64,000 nt of DNA from a virus: positions 124,001 through 188,000 of the IMG/VR virus record IMGVR_UViG_3300023175_000005, one strand, 5' to 3'. The notes beneath the pieces are model-generated. The model searched no databases. It was not told the DNA's origin and saw nothing but the letters and a program-made list of their open reading frames with translations. Positions 55,301 to 62,716 of this stretch are shown here, one piece after another. The number at the start of each line of letters is the position of its first letter. Position 1 is the first letter of the stretch. The translations under genes and the position numbers were made by a program.

Positions 55301-56957
55301 TCTATATTTTATACAAATCCCACTAACAAGAAGTATGGCGTGTTTACCTCAAGCAGTAGGCACTATCTGGGGATATTGTGAACAGTTTAAAGAAGTTACT
55401 GATAGATATCAATTAGCAGGTGTTTTGTGGAAAGATAATATCGATATACAAAATCCTAAAGTTGTTGCTGCAAGTTGTTATATGTGGAATTGGAAGGAAA
55501 CATATGATATTATAAAAAAAATTAAAAAAGAATATCCTGATTGTATAATAGTAGTGGGCGGCCCAGATCCAAAATACACAAGTGAATGGTGTAAAGATCA
55601 TCCAGAAATAGATGCAGTAATTGCGTACTATGGCGAAGAAACAATGCGTAAAATTCTTGTTAGTGATACTTTAGACTTGCCTGGTGTAGTAACAAAAGAG
55701 TTTAACAATGCATTAGAAGCAGAATATGCTGATCCAAAAGATATACCAAGTCCTTATCTTAACGGGTTTTTTGATACATTGTTAAAAGGAAATAAACAAA
55801 AAATAAGAGTAGTTTTTGAAGGAAATCGAGGTTGTCCATATAGTTGTAGTTTTTGCGACATAGGGCATAAAAAGTACCAAAAAATACAAATGTTCGATAC
55901 TGAAAGATGCTTGGCAGAATTAGAATGGATATGTAATAATAATGTTAGAGTAATTGATGTAGCAGATAGTAATTTTGGTATATTTCCAAGAGATGAACAA
56001 TTAGTAGATTATATTGTAGAGCAAAAAGAGAAAGGTAATTTTGACGGTACTTTTATGCCTACGTGGGCGAAAACACATGGAGAAAAAATTATTAAACTTG
56101 CTAAAAAATTACAACAAAGTGGTGTTGACGAGGTATTTGGATTTAGTTTACAAAGCACAAATCCAAAAACACTAAAAAATGTTAAAAGAAAAAATACATA
56201 CGATATAAAGGGCTTTGCTCCAATTATTAAAGATTTGTCTGATGCAAACTTAAGCTCTTATACAGAACTAATTTTTCCTATGCCAGGAGATACTATAGAT
56301 AATTTTAAAAGCGGGCTACACGAGATATTAGATATGCCTGCCCCTTTTCAGATGCTACAAGTGAATAGTTTAAGTAGGTTAAGTAATACAGAGTTCAATA
56401 CAGGATTTAAAAAACTTACCTGGGCAAACATAAAAGGCACAGCAAAACCATATGATAATGATGTTGTAGATGAAATATGCGTAGCAACAGATACACTTAC
56501 AAAAGGAGAGGTGTTTGAAGGACTGTTTTACAGTAGGTCTTTTGTAATTCCTATGTATTGGTATGGACTAGCAACATACATGCTTGATGAGAATTATAAA
56601 ATGCATAGCACTAGGAGTAAACTTATTAAAAACATTTATACTAAACTTTTTGAGATAAGTAAATTTCAAAAACTTAAACAAGAAATGAAAGATCATTATT
56701 TTAAAAGTATTGAAAAATACGATCATATAGGCTACCGTATTATTAATAGAGAACTATCAGACTATTATACTGATACAGCTTATAGCCATTTGTATTACAT
56801 TAAAAATAATATATTTGATGTGTTAGTAGATATATATCCTCAATATAGTGATATTATCAATAAAAATAAAAAAGATATGAAAAGCATAGATAATTTAGAA
56901 GATTGGCTACAAGACATACATGTTAGAAGGAGATTTACAACAGCATGGAAAAGTTGA
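55293..56957 (+). CDS. Radical SAM protein with cobalamin-binding-type N-terminal domain
   Basis: 554 residues from ATG 55293; an ATG-less extension to 55251 overlaps the previous gene and is not needed. N-terminal region VAASCYMWNWKETYDIIKKI, IIVVGGPDPKYTSEW, AYYGEETMRKIL, then IPSPYLNGFF. Core NRGCPYSCSFCDIGHKKYQK has Cys181, Cys185 and Cys188. VADSNFGIFPRDEQ and ELIFPMPGDTIDNF are later strands. It is the shortest of three paralogues (21650, 51751). No DxHxxG is visible. A Lys-rich C-terminus runs to the stop. Substrate unknown. Confidence 0.82.
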   Translation: MDNLYFIQIPLTRSMACLPQAVGTIWGYCEQFKEVTDRYQLAGVLWKDNIDIQNPKVVAASCYMWNWKETYDIIKKIKKEYPDCIIVVGGPDPKYTSEWCKDHPEIDAVIAYYGEETMRKILVSDTLDLPGVVTKEFNNALEAEYADPKDIPSPYLNGFFDTLLKGNKQKIRVVFEGNRGCPYSCSFCDIGHKKYQKIQMFDTERCLAELEWICNNNVRVIDVADSNFGIFPRDEQLVDYIVEQKEKGNFDGTFMPTWAKTHGEKIIKLAKKLQQSGVDEVFGFSLQSTNPKTLKNVKRKNTYDIKGFAPIIKDLSDANLSSYTELIFPMPGDTIDNFKSGLHEILDMPAPFQMLQVNSLSRLSNTEFNTGFKKLTWANIKGTAKPYDNDVVDEICVATDTLTKGEVFEGLFYSRSFVIPMYWYGLATYMLDENYKMHSTRSKLIKNIYTKLFEISKFQKLKQEMKDHYFKSIEKYDHIGYRIINRELSDYYTDTAYSHLYYIKNNIFDVLVDIYPQYSDIINKNKKDMKSIDNLEDWLQDIHVRRRFTTAWKS

Positions 56958-57703
56958 CCCTTAACAAAAAAATGTTTATTGATTTAGACGAAATTATACA
57001 AGTTGAAAAGTGTCCAGATATAACAGATATGATTGTGGATAGTGTGAATCATATCAGACACAACTGTAATATTAGAACTTTTGATCTCAAAGGAAATCAA
57101 ATTAAAGATGCTTGGTATGCAAAACAGATATTAGACTGTGACCTTAAAGATAATAAAAAAATATTACAAGCAGAACTAAAACATGGTGTTAGAAGTCCTT
57201 ACTATGTATTAGCATTAAGAGAAGGTGGTCATGATAGTTATGTCTACGATTCGATAAACACAGATGATAATGTGTGGAAGAAGATAAAGTGGAAAGAAGA
57301 TTTAAAAGACACTTTTGCCCCTCTAATAGAATATATAGAATCTTTACCTTTAGATAGAATAGGTCATTGTAGTTTTTTTATAAACAGACCAGACATTATT
57401 CCTTGGTATCATGTCGATAGTGGCACAGACGACGAACTAGAAACGTGGAAACCGAAACCACACAGAGAAGAGTTTATATGGATAAACTTTAGCTCGGACA
57501 AAACATTTTACGTCTTAGACGAAAAGGTACCTGTTCCAATAACATCTAGAAGTGCTTTTTTTAACACAAACAACTATCATGGATCGCACGAAAGCACACC
57601 GAGGTATTCTTTCAGTTTACGTATTGAATGCGTTTTTTCGGAAAAATTAAGACAACAAATGGGAATTGCTCATTTAGAAAGGTACTATTACGAAAATGTA
57701 TAA
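56945..57703 (+). CDS. Fe(II)/2OG oxygenase-like protein
   Basis: 252 residues. IIPWYHVDSGTDDE gives His156-x-Asp158. FIWINFSSDKTFYVLDEKVP and SRSAFFNTNNYHGSHESTPR give the distal His212 (or 215) and Arg220, followed by YSFSLRIECVF. The first 130 residues are not recognised but include GVRSPYYVLALREGG. The layout is again AspH-like. It overlaps the B12-type radical SAM gene by 13 bases. A 17-base gap with GAGATA precedes the next gene. Confidence 0.62.
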   Translation: MEKLTLNKKMFIDLDEIIQVEKCPDITDMIVDSVNHIRHNCNIRTFDLKGNQIKDAWYAKQILDCDLKDNKKILQAELKHGVRSPYYVLALREGGHDSYVYDSINTDDNVWKKIKWKEDLKDTFAPLIEYIESLPLDRIGHCSFFINRPDIIPWYHVDSGTDDELETWKPKPHREEFIWINFSSDKTFYVLDEKVPVPITSRSAFFNTNNYHGSHESTPRYSFSLRIECVFSEKLRQQMGIAHLERYYYENV

Positions 57704-57720
57704 CAATAACGAGATATTTT

Positions 57721-58719
57721 ATGTCGACTAAATTATTTGATTCTTTTGTGCATGATTTTTTAGAATGGAGCAAAACAAGTGTTGAACCAAAAAATGCTTG
57801 TCCATTTGCAAAAACTTCACGTGTCAAAAATCAAATACAATTTTTAGATGGCAGTTCTAATTTTGATGTTATTAAAGATTGGGATTCTTCTAAAGAAATG
57901 GGTGTGGTGTATCTTGGACAAGATGTAGACAAAGAAATAATAATGGAAAAAATATATAAAGCAAGGGCTAACGATCCTAGTAAAGTTTTTTTCTACACTG
58001 CACCTATTAAAGGAGTAAAAGATAATAATCCCTTTCAGTGTATAATAATTCATAATAAAAAAGAATTTATGTTGAAACAGCGTATTTTATACGAAAAAGG
58101 AGACTATTATAAAAATTATCCAGGAGAAAAATTAGACAAATTTATAAGTGTCTATCCAATAACAAAAACAACAAAGCAAAAAATTGGAACTGCAAAGCAA
58201 GGTAAAGTATTCCAACATTATTTTAAAGGACAAGGTAGTGTTTTAGATATTGGAGGCGCAGCAGGTAATTTATTATACTATGTACCTATAGCACAATACA
58301 CATGTATAGATGTAAATGAAAAAGCAATCAAGTTAGGTAAAGAAATTTATCCTGAGCATAATTTTATACATTGGAATAGGTACAACAGATACTATAATAA
58401 AACAGGATATGCTCTTTTGGAGTTTCCAAAAGTCAGTCCACATGATTTTACATTTGTTAACAGTGTTTTTACCAGTTGTGATCACGACACTATAATGCAC
58501 ATAATGTCAAATATTCTTAAAATAACAAATAAAAAAGTTGTTTTTAGTGTATTTGATTATAACAACAAAGAATTAAAAAACAAGTTAGGAAATGCTGTAA
58601 ATTATCATGACGTATTTAAATTAAAAAATGTTTTAGAATTTGAATTTAAAATAGATTGTAAAGTTTATAATCCTTGTAGTATAGATAATAATTTTGCAGT
58701 GTTTAGTATAGAAAGGTAA
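57721..58719 (+). CDS. Two-domain protein: CPFA domain plus class I methyltransferase
   Basis: 332 residues from ATG 57721, which lies in a gap; the frame is open to 57628 but that part overlaps the upstream gene. Residues 1-145 (FDSFVHDFLEWSK, CPFAKTSRVKNQIQFLDG) match the stand-alone 160-aa protein at 47906. Residues ~160-332 form a SAM-dependent methyltransferase: SVLDIGGAAGN at 173-183, CIDVNEKAIKLGK with acidic Asp197, and FVNSVFTSCDHDTIMHI as the later motif. The fusion suggests that the first domain presents the substrate. Target unknown. Confidence 0.72.
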   Translation: MSTKLFDSFVHDFLEWSKTSVEPKNACPFAKTSRVKNQIQFLDGSSNFDVIKDWDSSKEMGVVYLGQDVDKEIIMEKIYKARANDPSKVFFYTAPIKGVKDNNPFQCIIIHNKKEFMLKQRILYEKGDYYKNYPGEKLDKFISVYPITKTTKQKIGTAKQGKVFQHYFKGQGSVLDIGGAAGNLLYYVPIAQYTCIDVNEKAIKLGKEIYPEHNFIHWNRYNRYYNKTGYALLEFPKVSPHDFTFVNSVFTSCDHDTIMHIMSNILKITNKKVVFSVFDYNNKELKNKLGNAVNYHDVFKLKNVLEFEFKIDCKVYNPCSIDNNFAVFSIER

Positions 58720-58721
58720 AC

Positions 58722-59639
58722 ATGTATAACAATCCTCTTAATAAATTAATTTGGGATAAAGTGCAAGAAATGTTTTATTGGAACATTGCACCAGAATCTC
58801 CAATATGCCAATTGCCGTTTACACAAGAATTTATTGACGCATGTGAACAAGAATTTTCAATGACTGTTCGTGATATGCATTATCCTATTTCCTTAGGAAA
58901 AGTTGATCAATGGTTTGGTAAACGTATGCAAGATTTTGTAAAAGAAATTGACGCACAATATCAGCACAATTATTTTGTCGGAGAAAATGGAACTAGCACA
59001 ACTGGTGTAGTAGGAACTATATATGATGTTGACGAAAAACCTATTACAAACAAATGGAATATTAGAGGACAAGCACTTGTAGACAGATTACAGGCTATGC
59101 AAAAAGAAAATCCTAATTTAACAATTTTAGATATGGGTTGCGGAGTTAACGAATACAAAAAACATTTGAATAATGTTACTGGAGTTGATCCGTATAGAGA
59201 AGAAGCAGATATTTTGTCCAAGCAAAGTGATTTTATTACGCAAGGTAAAACTTGGGATATAATCATTTGCTTTGGCCCACAGAATTGGTATACTTACGAT
59301 GAACAATTTAGAAACTTCAAAAAACTCAAAGAATGTTTGGCACCGGGCGGGTTACTTTTGTGGTCGCACGTACATCACTATTATAAAGTATTTCAGCCCG
59401 ATCATCTTTATGCGCACACTTGGATACACGGAGACATGGATCATGCTCAACGTAATAGTGCTTTTTATTTTTATGATCGCGATTGGAAATATACTTGGTA
59501 TTTCAATTGGACCGAACATGCCGTAGAAACACTTGCTAAACATGTAGGACTGTCTATTGATAAAGTAGATTATGATCATTGTAATTTATATAGACCGCCT
59601 ATGTATAGAATATTTGTGGAGATGACACATGAAAAATAG
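58722..59639 (+). CDS. Class I SAM-dependent methyltransferase
   Basis: 305 residues; GAAAGG at 58711-58716 precedes the ATG. TILDMGCGVNEY at 134-145 is motif I. VTGVDPYREEADIL with Asp156 is the acidic strand-2 end. IIICFGPQNWYTYDEQFRNF and LAPGGLLLWSHVHHYYKVF are motifs IV-V. The N-terminal ~110 residues carry a separate helical region (QWFGKRMQDFVKEIDAQ). It is the clearest methyltransferase here. With neighbouring AspH-like genes it likely acts on the same intermediate or polymer. Substrate unknown. Confidence 0.78.
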   Translation: MYNNPLNKLIWDKVQEMFYWNIAPESPICQLPFTQEFIDACEQEFSMTVRDMHYPISLGKVDQWFGKRMQDFVKEIDAQYQHNYFVGENGTSTTGVVGTIYDVDEKPITNKWNIRGQALVDRLQAMQKENPNLTILDMGCGVNEYKKHLNNVTGVDPYREEADILSKQSDFITQGKTWDIIICFGPQNWYTYDEQFRNFKKLKECLAPGGLLLWSHVHHYYKVFQPDHLYAHTWIHGDMDHAQRNSAFYFYDRDWKYTWYFNWTEHAVETLAKHVGLSIDKVDYDHCNLYRPPMYRIFVEMTHEK

Positions 59640-60198
59640 ATGGGACGTAACAGTAGCAGCGTCTAATTATCATTGGGATCCTAACGCAAACGATAGCAAT
59701 ACTATTAGAATAATAAGTAATGTGTTTGATGAATGGAATGATGAAATCGAACGTGCTATAGAATTACAAAAACCTGTTATTAGTGACGGAACAATCGAAA
59801 AGCACATATCTGCCGGAACGCACATGTATAACGGAGTTATAGTTGATACTACAGAATTTCCAATACTCGGTAGTATCGGTAAAAAACTAGGATTTGAAGA
59901 ATATAATACAAGTATTCAAACACAAACTACTGGAATGACAACTCCATTGCATATAGATTCATCTTCTGGAGATAAAGAAAGAGTTATTGTTATGCTTCAA
60001 GACTGGTACTGGGGACAAATACTTCAATTTGGTAATATAGTATTACATAATTGGAAAGCAGGGGATGTATTATATTTTAGTATCAATGGTACACCGCATA
60101 GTACAGCAAATTTAAGTCCACATAGTAGAACTATAGCAAAAATTACAGGACGCACAACAGATGCATTTGAAAAATTATTAAAGGGAGAGTCTCAGTGA
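59629..60198 (+). CDS. Small Fe(II)/2OG (AspH-like) oxygenase, tandem copy 1
   Basis: 189 residues. TTPLHIDSSSGDKERVIVML gives His108-x-Asp110. WKAGDVLYFSINGTPHSTAN gives the distal His157; LSPHSRTIAKITG gives Arg167. It starts MKNRWDVTV, identical to the next gene, with which it shares a 27-base exact DNA match, QTQ.TGM and QFGN segments and the IPHSTAN/TPHSTAN site. It is a recent tandem duplicate. It overlaps the methyltransferase gene by 11 bases and the next gene by 4. Confidence 0.68.
   Translation: MKNRWDVTVAASNYHWDPNANDSNTIRIISNVFDEWNDEIERAIELQKPVISDGTIEKHISAGTHMYNGVIVDTTEFPILGSIGKKLGFEEYNTSIQTQTTGMTTPLHIDSSSGDKERVIVMLQDWYWGQILQFGNIVLHNWKAGDVLYFSINGTPHSTANLSPHSRTIAKITGRTTDAFEKLLKGESQ
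59630..59656 (+). repeat. 27-base direct repeat, copy 1
   Basis: The first codons of the tandem oxygenase genes are identical over 27 bases (from TGAAAAATAG to ACAGTAG); copy 2 lies at 60196-60222, 566 bases away. The match ends abruptly, while protein similarity continues. This fits a duplication whose 5' end was conserved or converted. Confidence 0.8.
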
Positions 60199-60857
60199 AA
60201 AATAGATGGGACGTAACAGTAGAACAAAGTAATTATGATTTTAATCCGTTTAGAGAAAGTGATCATGGCAAAAGCTTTAGAACAGTAGGAAATATAGAAC
60301 CTACATGGAAAGATGAAATACCTATTGCAAATGCTAATCAATACGACTTTTATTGGCCTTCGCCTGTGTCTCCAGAAGGCGACAGTTTTAATTATGACTA
60401 TGAAGAATTGCTTTGCAAGGATTGGGGTATACCTTTAGACTTTGTTGTATACAGACAGTGGACAACAACGGATGAAACACCAATACTAAACAGTCTAGCC
60501 GAACAAATCGGTTTAGAAAATGCACAAACAAATATTCAAACTCAACATACAGGAATGATGCTACATTTACATATAGATAGTTTAACTGGTTTACGAAAAG
60601 AACGTACAGATCAAACAAGTAGTAGAGCAACAGACGATGAATGGGGTAGATGCTTTGTAATGCTTGATGATTGGGCACCTGGACATATTATTCAATTTGG
60701 TAATACCTACGTACCACCTTGGCATGCAGGAGATGTAATTTGGTTTGATTGGGCAAACATACCACATAGCACTGCTAACACTGGACCATGGCCTAGAAAC
60801 ATTGCAAAAATTACAGGTAAAGTTACGCAAAGGTATAAAGAGTTTGTTGGAATCTAA
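60195..60857 (+). CDS. Small Fe(II)/2OG (AspH-like) oxygenase, tandem copy 2
   Basis: 220 residues from a GTG start preceded by GGGAGAG. HLHIDSLTGLRKERTDQ gives His126-x-Asp128; WHAGDVIWFDWANIPHSTAN gives His191; GPWPRNIAKITGKVTQRY gives Arg201. It is 31 residues longer than copy 1, mostly from inserts at 50-90 and 132-150 around the iron site. The two copies thus keep the metal site but differ in substrate-facing regions. The last codons overlap the next radical SAM gene. Confidence 0.68.
   Translation: MKNRWDVTVEQSNYDFNPFRESDHGKSFRTVGNIEPTWKDEIPIANANQYDFYWPSPVSPEGDSFNYDYEELLCKDWGIPLDFVVYRQWTTTDETPILNSLAEQIGLENAQTNIQTQHTGMMLHLHIDSLTGLRKERTDQTSSRATDDEWGRCFVMLDDWAPGHIIQFGNTYVPPWHAGDVIWFDWANIPHSTANTGPWPRNIAKITGKVTQRYKEFVGI
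60196..60222 (+). repeat. 27-base direct repeat, copy 2
   Basis: Partner of the repeat at 59630-59656, at the start of the second tandem oxygenase gene. Copy 2 begins with GTG where copy 1 has ATG; identity starts at the second base of the start codon. Confidence 0.8.
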
Positions 60858-61953
60858 ACCTAGTTGTTGGTTTGCTTATAAAGGTTTATCTGTAGATTCT
60901 ACAGGCAATCTAAATCCTTGCGGCCATAGCACTTATAAGTTTGGAAAATTTACTGACTACAACTCTTTGAATGTTGACAGAACAAATGCTATAAAAGATT
61001 TTGATCAACATGTTCCGAAAGGGTGCATTTCTTGTACAAATAGAGAAGTGAGAAACGAACAAAGTAGACGTTTATATCATTACGATTGGTTCAGTCAACA
61101 GGTAAATTTTGATATAGAATTTTTAGATATTGATATAGGTAATCTATGCAATCTCAAATGTAGAATGTGTAATCCTGGACAGTCGTCTAGTTGGATAAAA
61201 GATGGACACCTTAAAGATAAAGTTGATTTTACGTTAGACGATTTTGATAATAATAAGATTCTTGATAATATAAATGGCGATATGATAAAATTTTTATCTA
61301 GTTTAGATTCTTTAAGGTATATTATTATAAAAGGTGGAGAACCTTTTATGCATCCAAGATTCTTTGAGTTTATAGAATGTATTCCAAACAAGCATAACGT
61401 AAAATTACAGATTATTACCAATGGCACACATAAATTGACTAAAGATGAAAAGAGATTGTTTGCTAAATTTGATAAACTGAATATTTTCTTTTCAGTAGAA
61501 TCTGATGGAGAGATGTATCAATACATTAGAGGCGGAAAATTTACATTTGAAGAATCATTAGATAATTGGAAATCTTACAAAACGTTTCCTAATGCAAATG
61601 AAATTGGATGGATTTATACTGCAAACATTTATGGTATCTATAATTTTGATAGTTTACAGAGTAAAATAGAAAACTCTATTGATTTTGGACATCAAGTTCT
61701 TGATCCTATGTATTTGAATCCGTTGATTACACCTTTACATATAAAACAAAAAATATTAGAAACTACAAACTATTCTCATTGGAAAAAATATTTTGCAACT
61801 AGTGCAACAGATTTGTTTGGTATAAGCATAGACAAACAATACAAACTTTTATGCAATTTGTATTCTTACACAACAACATTAGATAATATTAGAAGACAAC
61901 ACCTTTTAGATGTAGAGCCCAGGTTTGAGTGGATTTATGAATACAACAAATAA
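60847..61953 (+). CDS. Radical SAM protein with N-terminal twitch-like Cys module
   Basis: 368 residues from TTG 60847 (TTG 60844 is equally possible); the frame is open to 60745 but that part lies inside the oxygenase gene and does not look like the family. Core Cys101, Cys105 and Cys108 (CNLKCRMC); IIKGGEPFMHPRFF follows. N-terminal Cys7 (SCWFAYKGL), Cys25 (LNPCGHS) and Cys60/Cys63 (CISCTNREVRNEQ). SVESDGEMYQYIRGGKFT resembles the 45059 protein. The C-terminus is LDNIRRQHLLDVEPRFEWIY, the shared tail. Substrate unknown. Confidence 0.85.
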   Translation: MESKPSCWFAYKGLSVDSTGNLNPCGHSTYKFGKFTDYNSLNVDRTNAIKDFDQHVPKGCISCTNREVRNEQSRRLYHYDWFSQQVNFDIEFLDIDIGNLCNLKCRMCNPGQSSSWIKDGHLKDKVDFTLDDFDNNKILDNINGDMIKFLSSLDSLRYIIIKGGEPFMHPRFFEFIECIPNKHNVKLQIITNGTHKLTKDEKRLFAKFDKLNIFFSVESDGEMYQYIRGGKFTFEESLDNWKSYKTFPNANEIGWIYTANIYGIYNFDSLQSKIENSIDFGHQVLDPMYLNPLITPLHIKQKILETTNYSHWKKYFATSATDLFGISIDKQYKLLCNLYSYTTTLDNIRRQHLLDVEPRFEWIYEYNK

Positions 61954-61972
61954 TTAGTGTATAGGAGAAGGT

Positions 61973-62716
61973 ATGATTGAAAAAGGCGTTACAATAGATT
62001 TACACGGAACCAAAAGAATTGGTATGAAATTGTCAGGTGGACCTGACAGTGCAATGATTCTTTATATGATTTGTAAAAAAATAACTGATGAGAATATAGA
62101 TATTGAATATATTCAACCAATTACTGCTACAGCAGATGTTAAACCATACAATATAAAATTTGCCAGAAGAGTAATTGAATGGATGCGAAATAGATATCCT
62201 AATATTGAAATCAAAGATACACATTGTGCTGTATGCAGATATGAAGAATATAATTCTCGACAAGAAGAATTAGTAAGGGATTTAATTTTAAACAGAGATA
62301 TTGATATTACATTTGCAGGAATTACAGCAAATCCTCCCGATGAAAAAGGCAGGAATTTTTGGCCTTGCAATCCTAAATACACTAGAGCAATTGAATTAGA
62401 CTTTGACGAGCATCCTGAAGACATTTCAAATGCAGATTGGAATACAAGAGCAGTTGAAAGAGACGAACCTGATGTCGAAGTTTATTGGTCTACTTGGAGA
62501 GGCAAGGACGAAAAAGTTCCAATGGTAAGACCTTTTATTAATCATGATAAAAGGAAAGTAGCAGAATTATATCATCACTACGATATTATGGAATTGTTTG
62601 ATATAACAAGATCTTGTGAAAACAGAGATGGTCCTGCGCTAAACGATTTCGAAGATCATTGCGAAACAGAATGTTGGTGGTGCTATGAACGTAGATGGGC
62701 CTTTGGGCGAGTTTAA
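61973..62716 (+). CDS. PP-loop ATP pyrophosphatase, QueC-like
   Basis: 247 residues; AGGAGAAGG at 61963-61971 is a strong site. KLSGGPDSAMILYMI carries the SGGxDS PP-loop (21-26). Near the C-terminus Cys215, Cys230, Cys234 and Cys237 (RSCEN...HCETECWWCYERRW) could bind zinc, as in QueC, which makes the 7-cyano-7-deazaguanine precursor. The middle is divergent (TFAGITANPPDEKGRNFWPC), and the Cys spacing differs from QueC, so it may adenylate and amidate or thiolate another carboxylate. No other queuosine-precursor gene is visible in the window. Confidence 0.65.
   Translation: MIEKGVTIDLHGTKRIGMKLSGGPDSAMILYMICKKITDENIDIEYIQPITATADVKPYNIKFARRVIEWMRNRYPNIEIKDTHCAVCRYEEYNSRQEELVRDLILNRDIDITFAGITANPPDEKGRNFWPCNPKYTRAIELDFDEHPEDISNADWNTRAVERDEPDVEVYWSTWRGKDEKVPMVRPFINHDKRKVAELYHHYDIMELFDITRSCENRDGPALNDFEDHCETECWWCYERRWAFGRV

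Noticed and set aside
59272-59526. Hydrophobic 84-codon + frame inside the methyltransferase gene
   Set aside because: Out-of-frame shadow; the hydrophobic look comes from T-rich codons.
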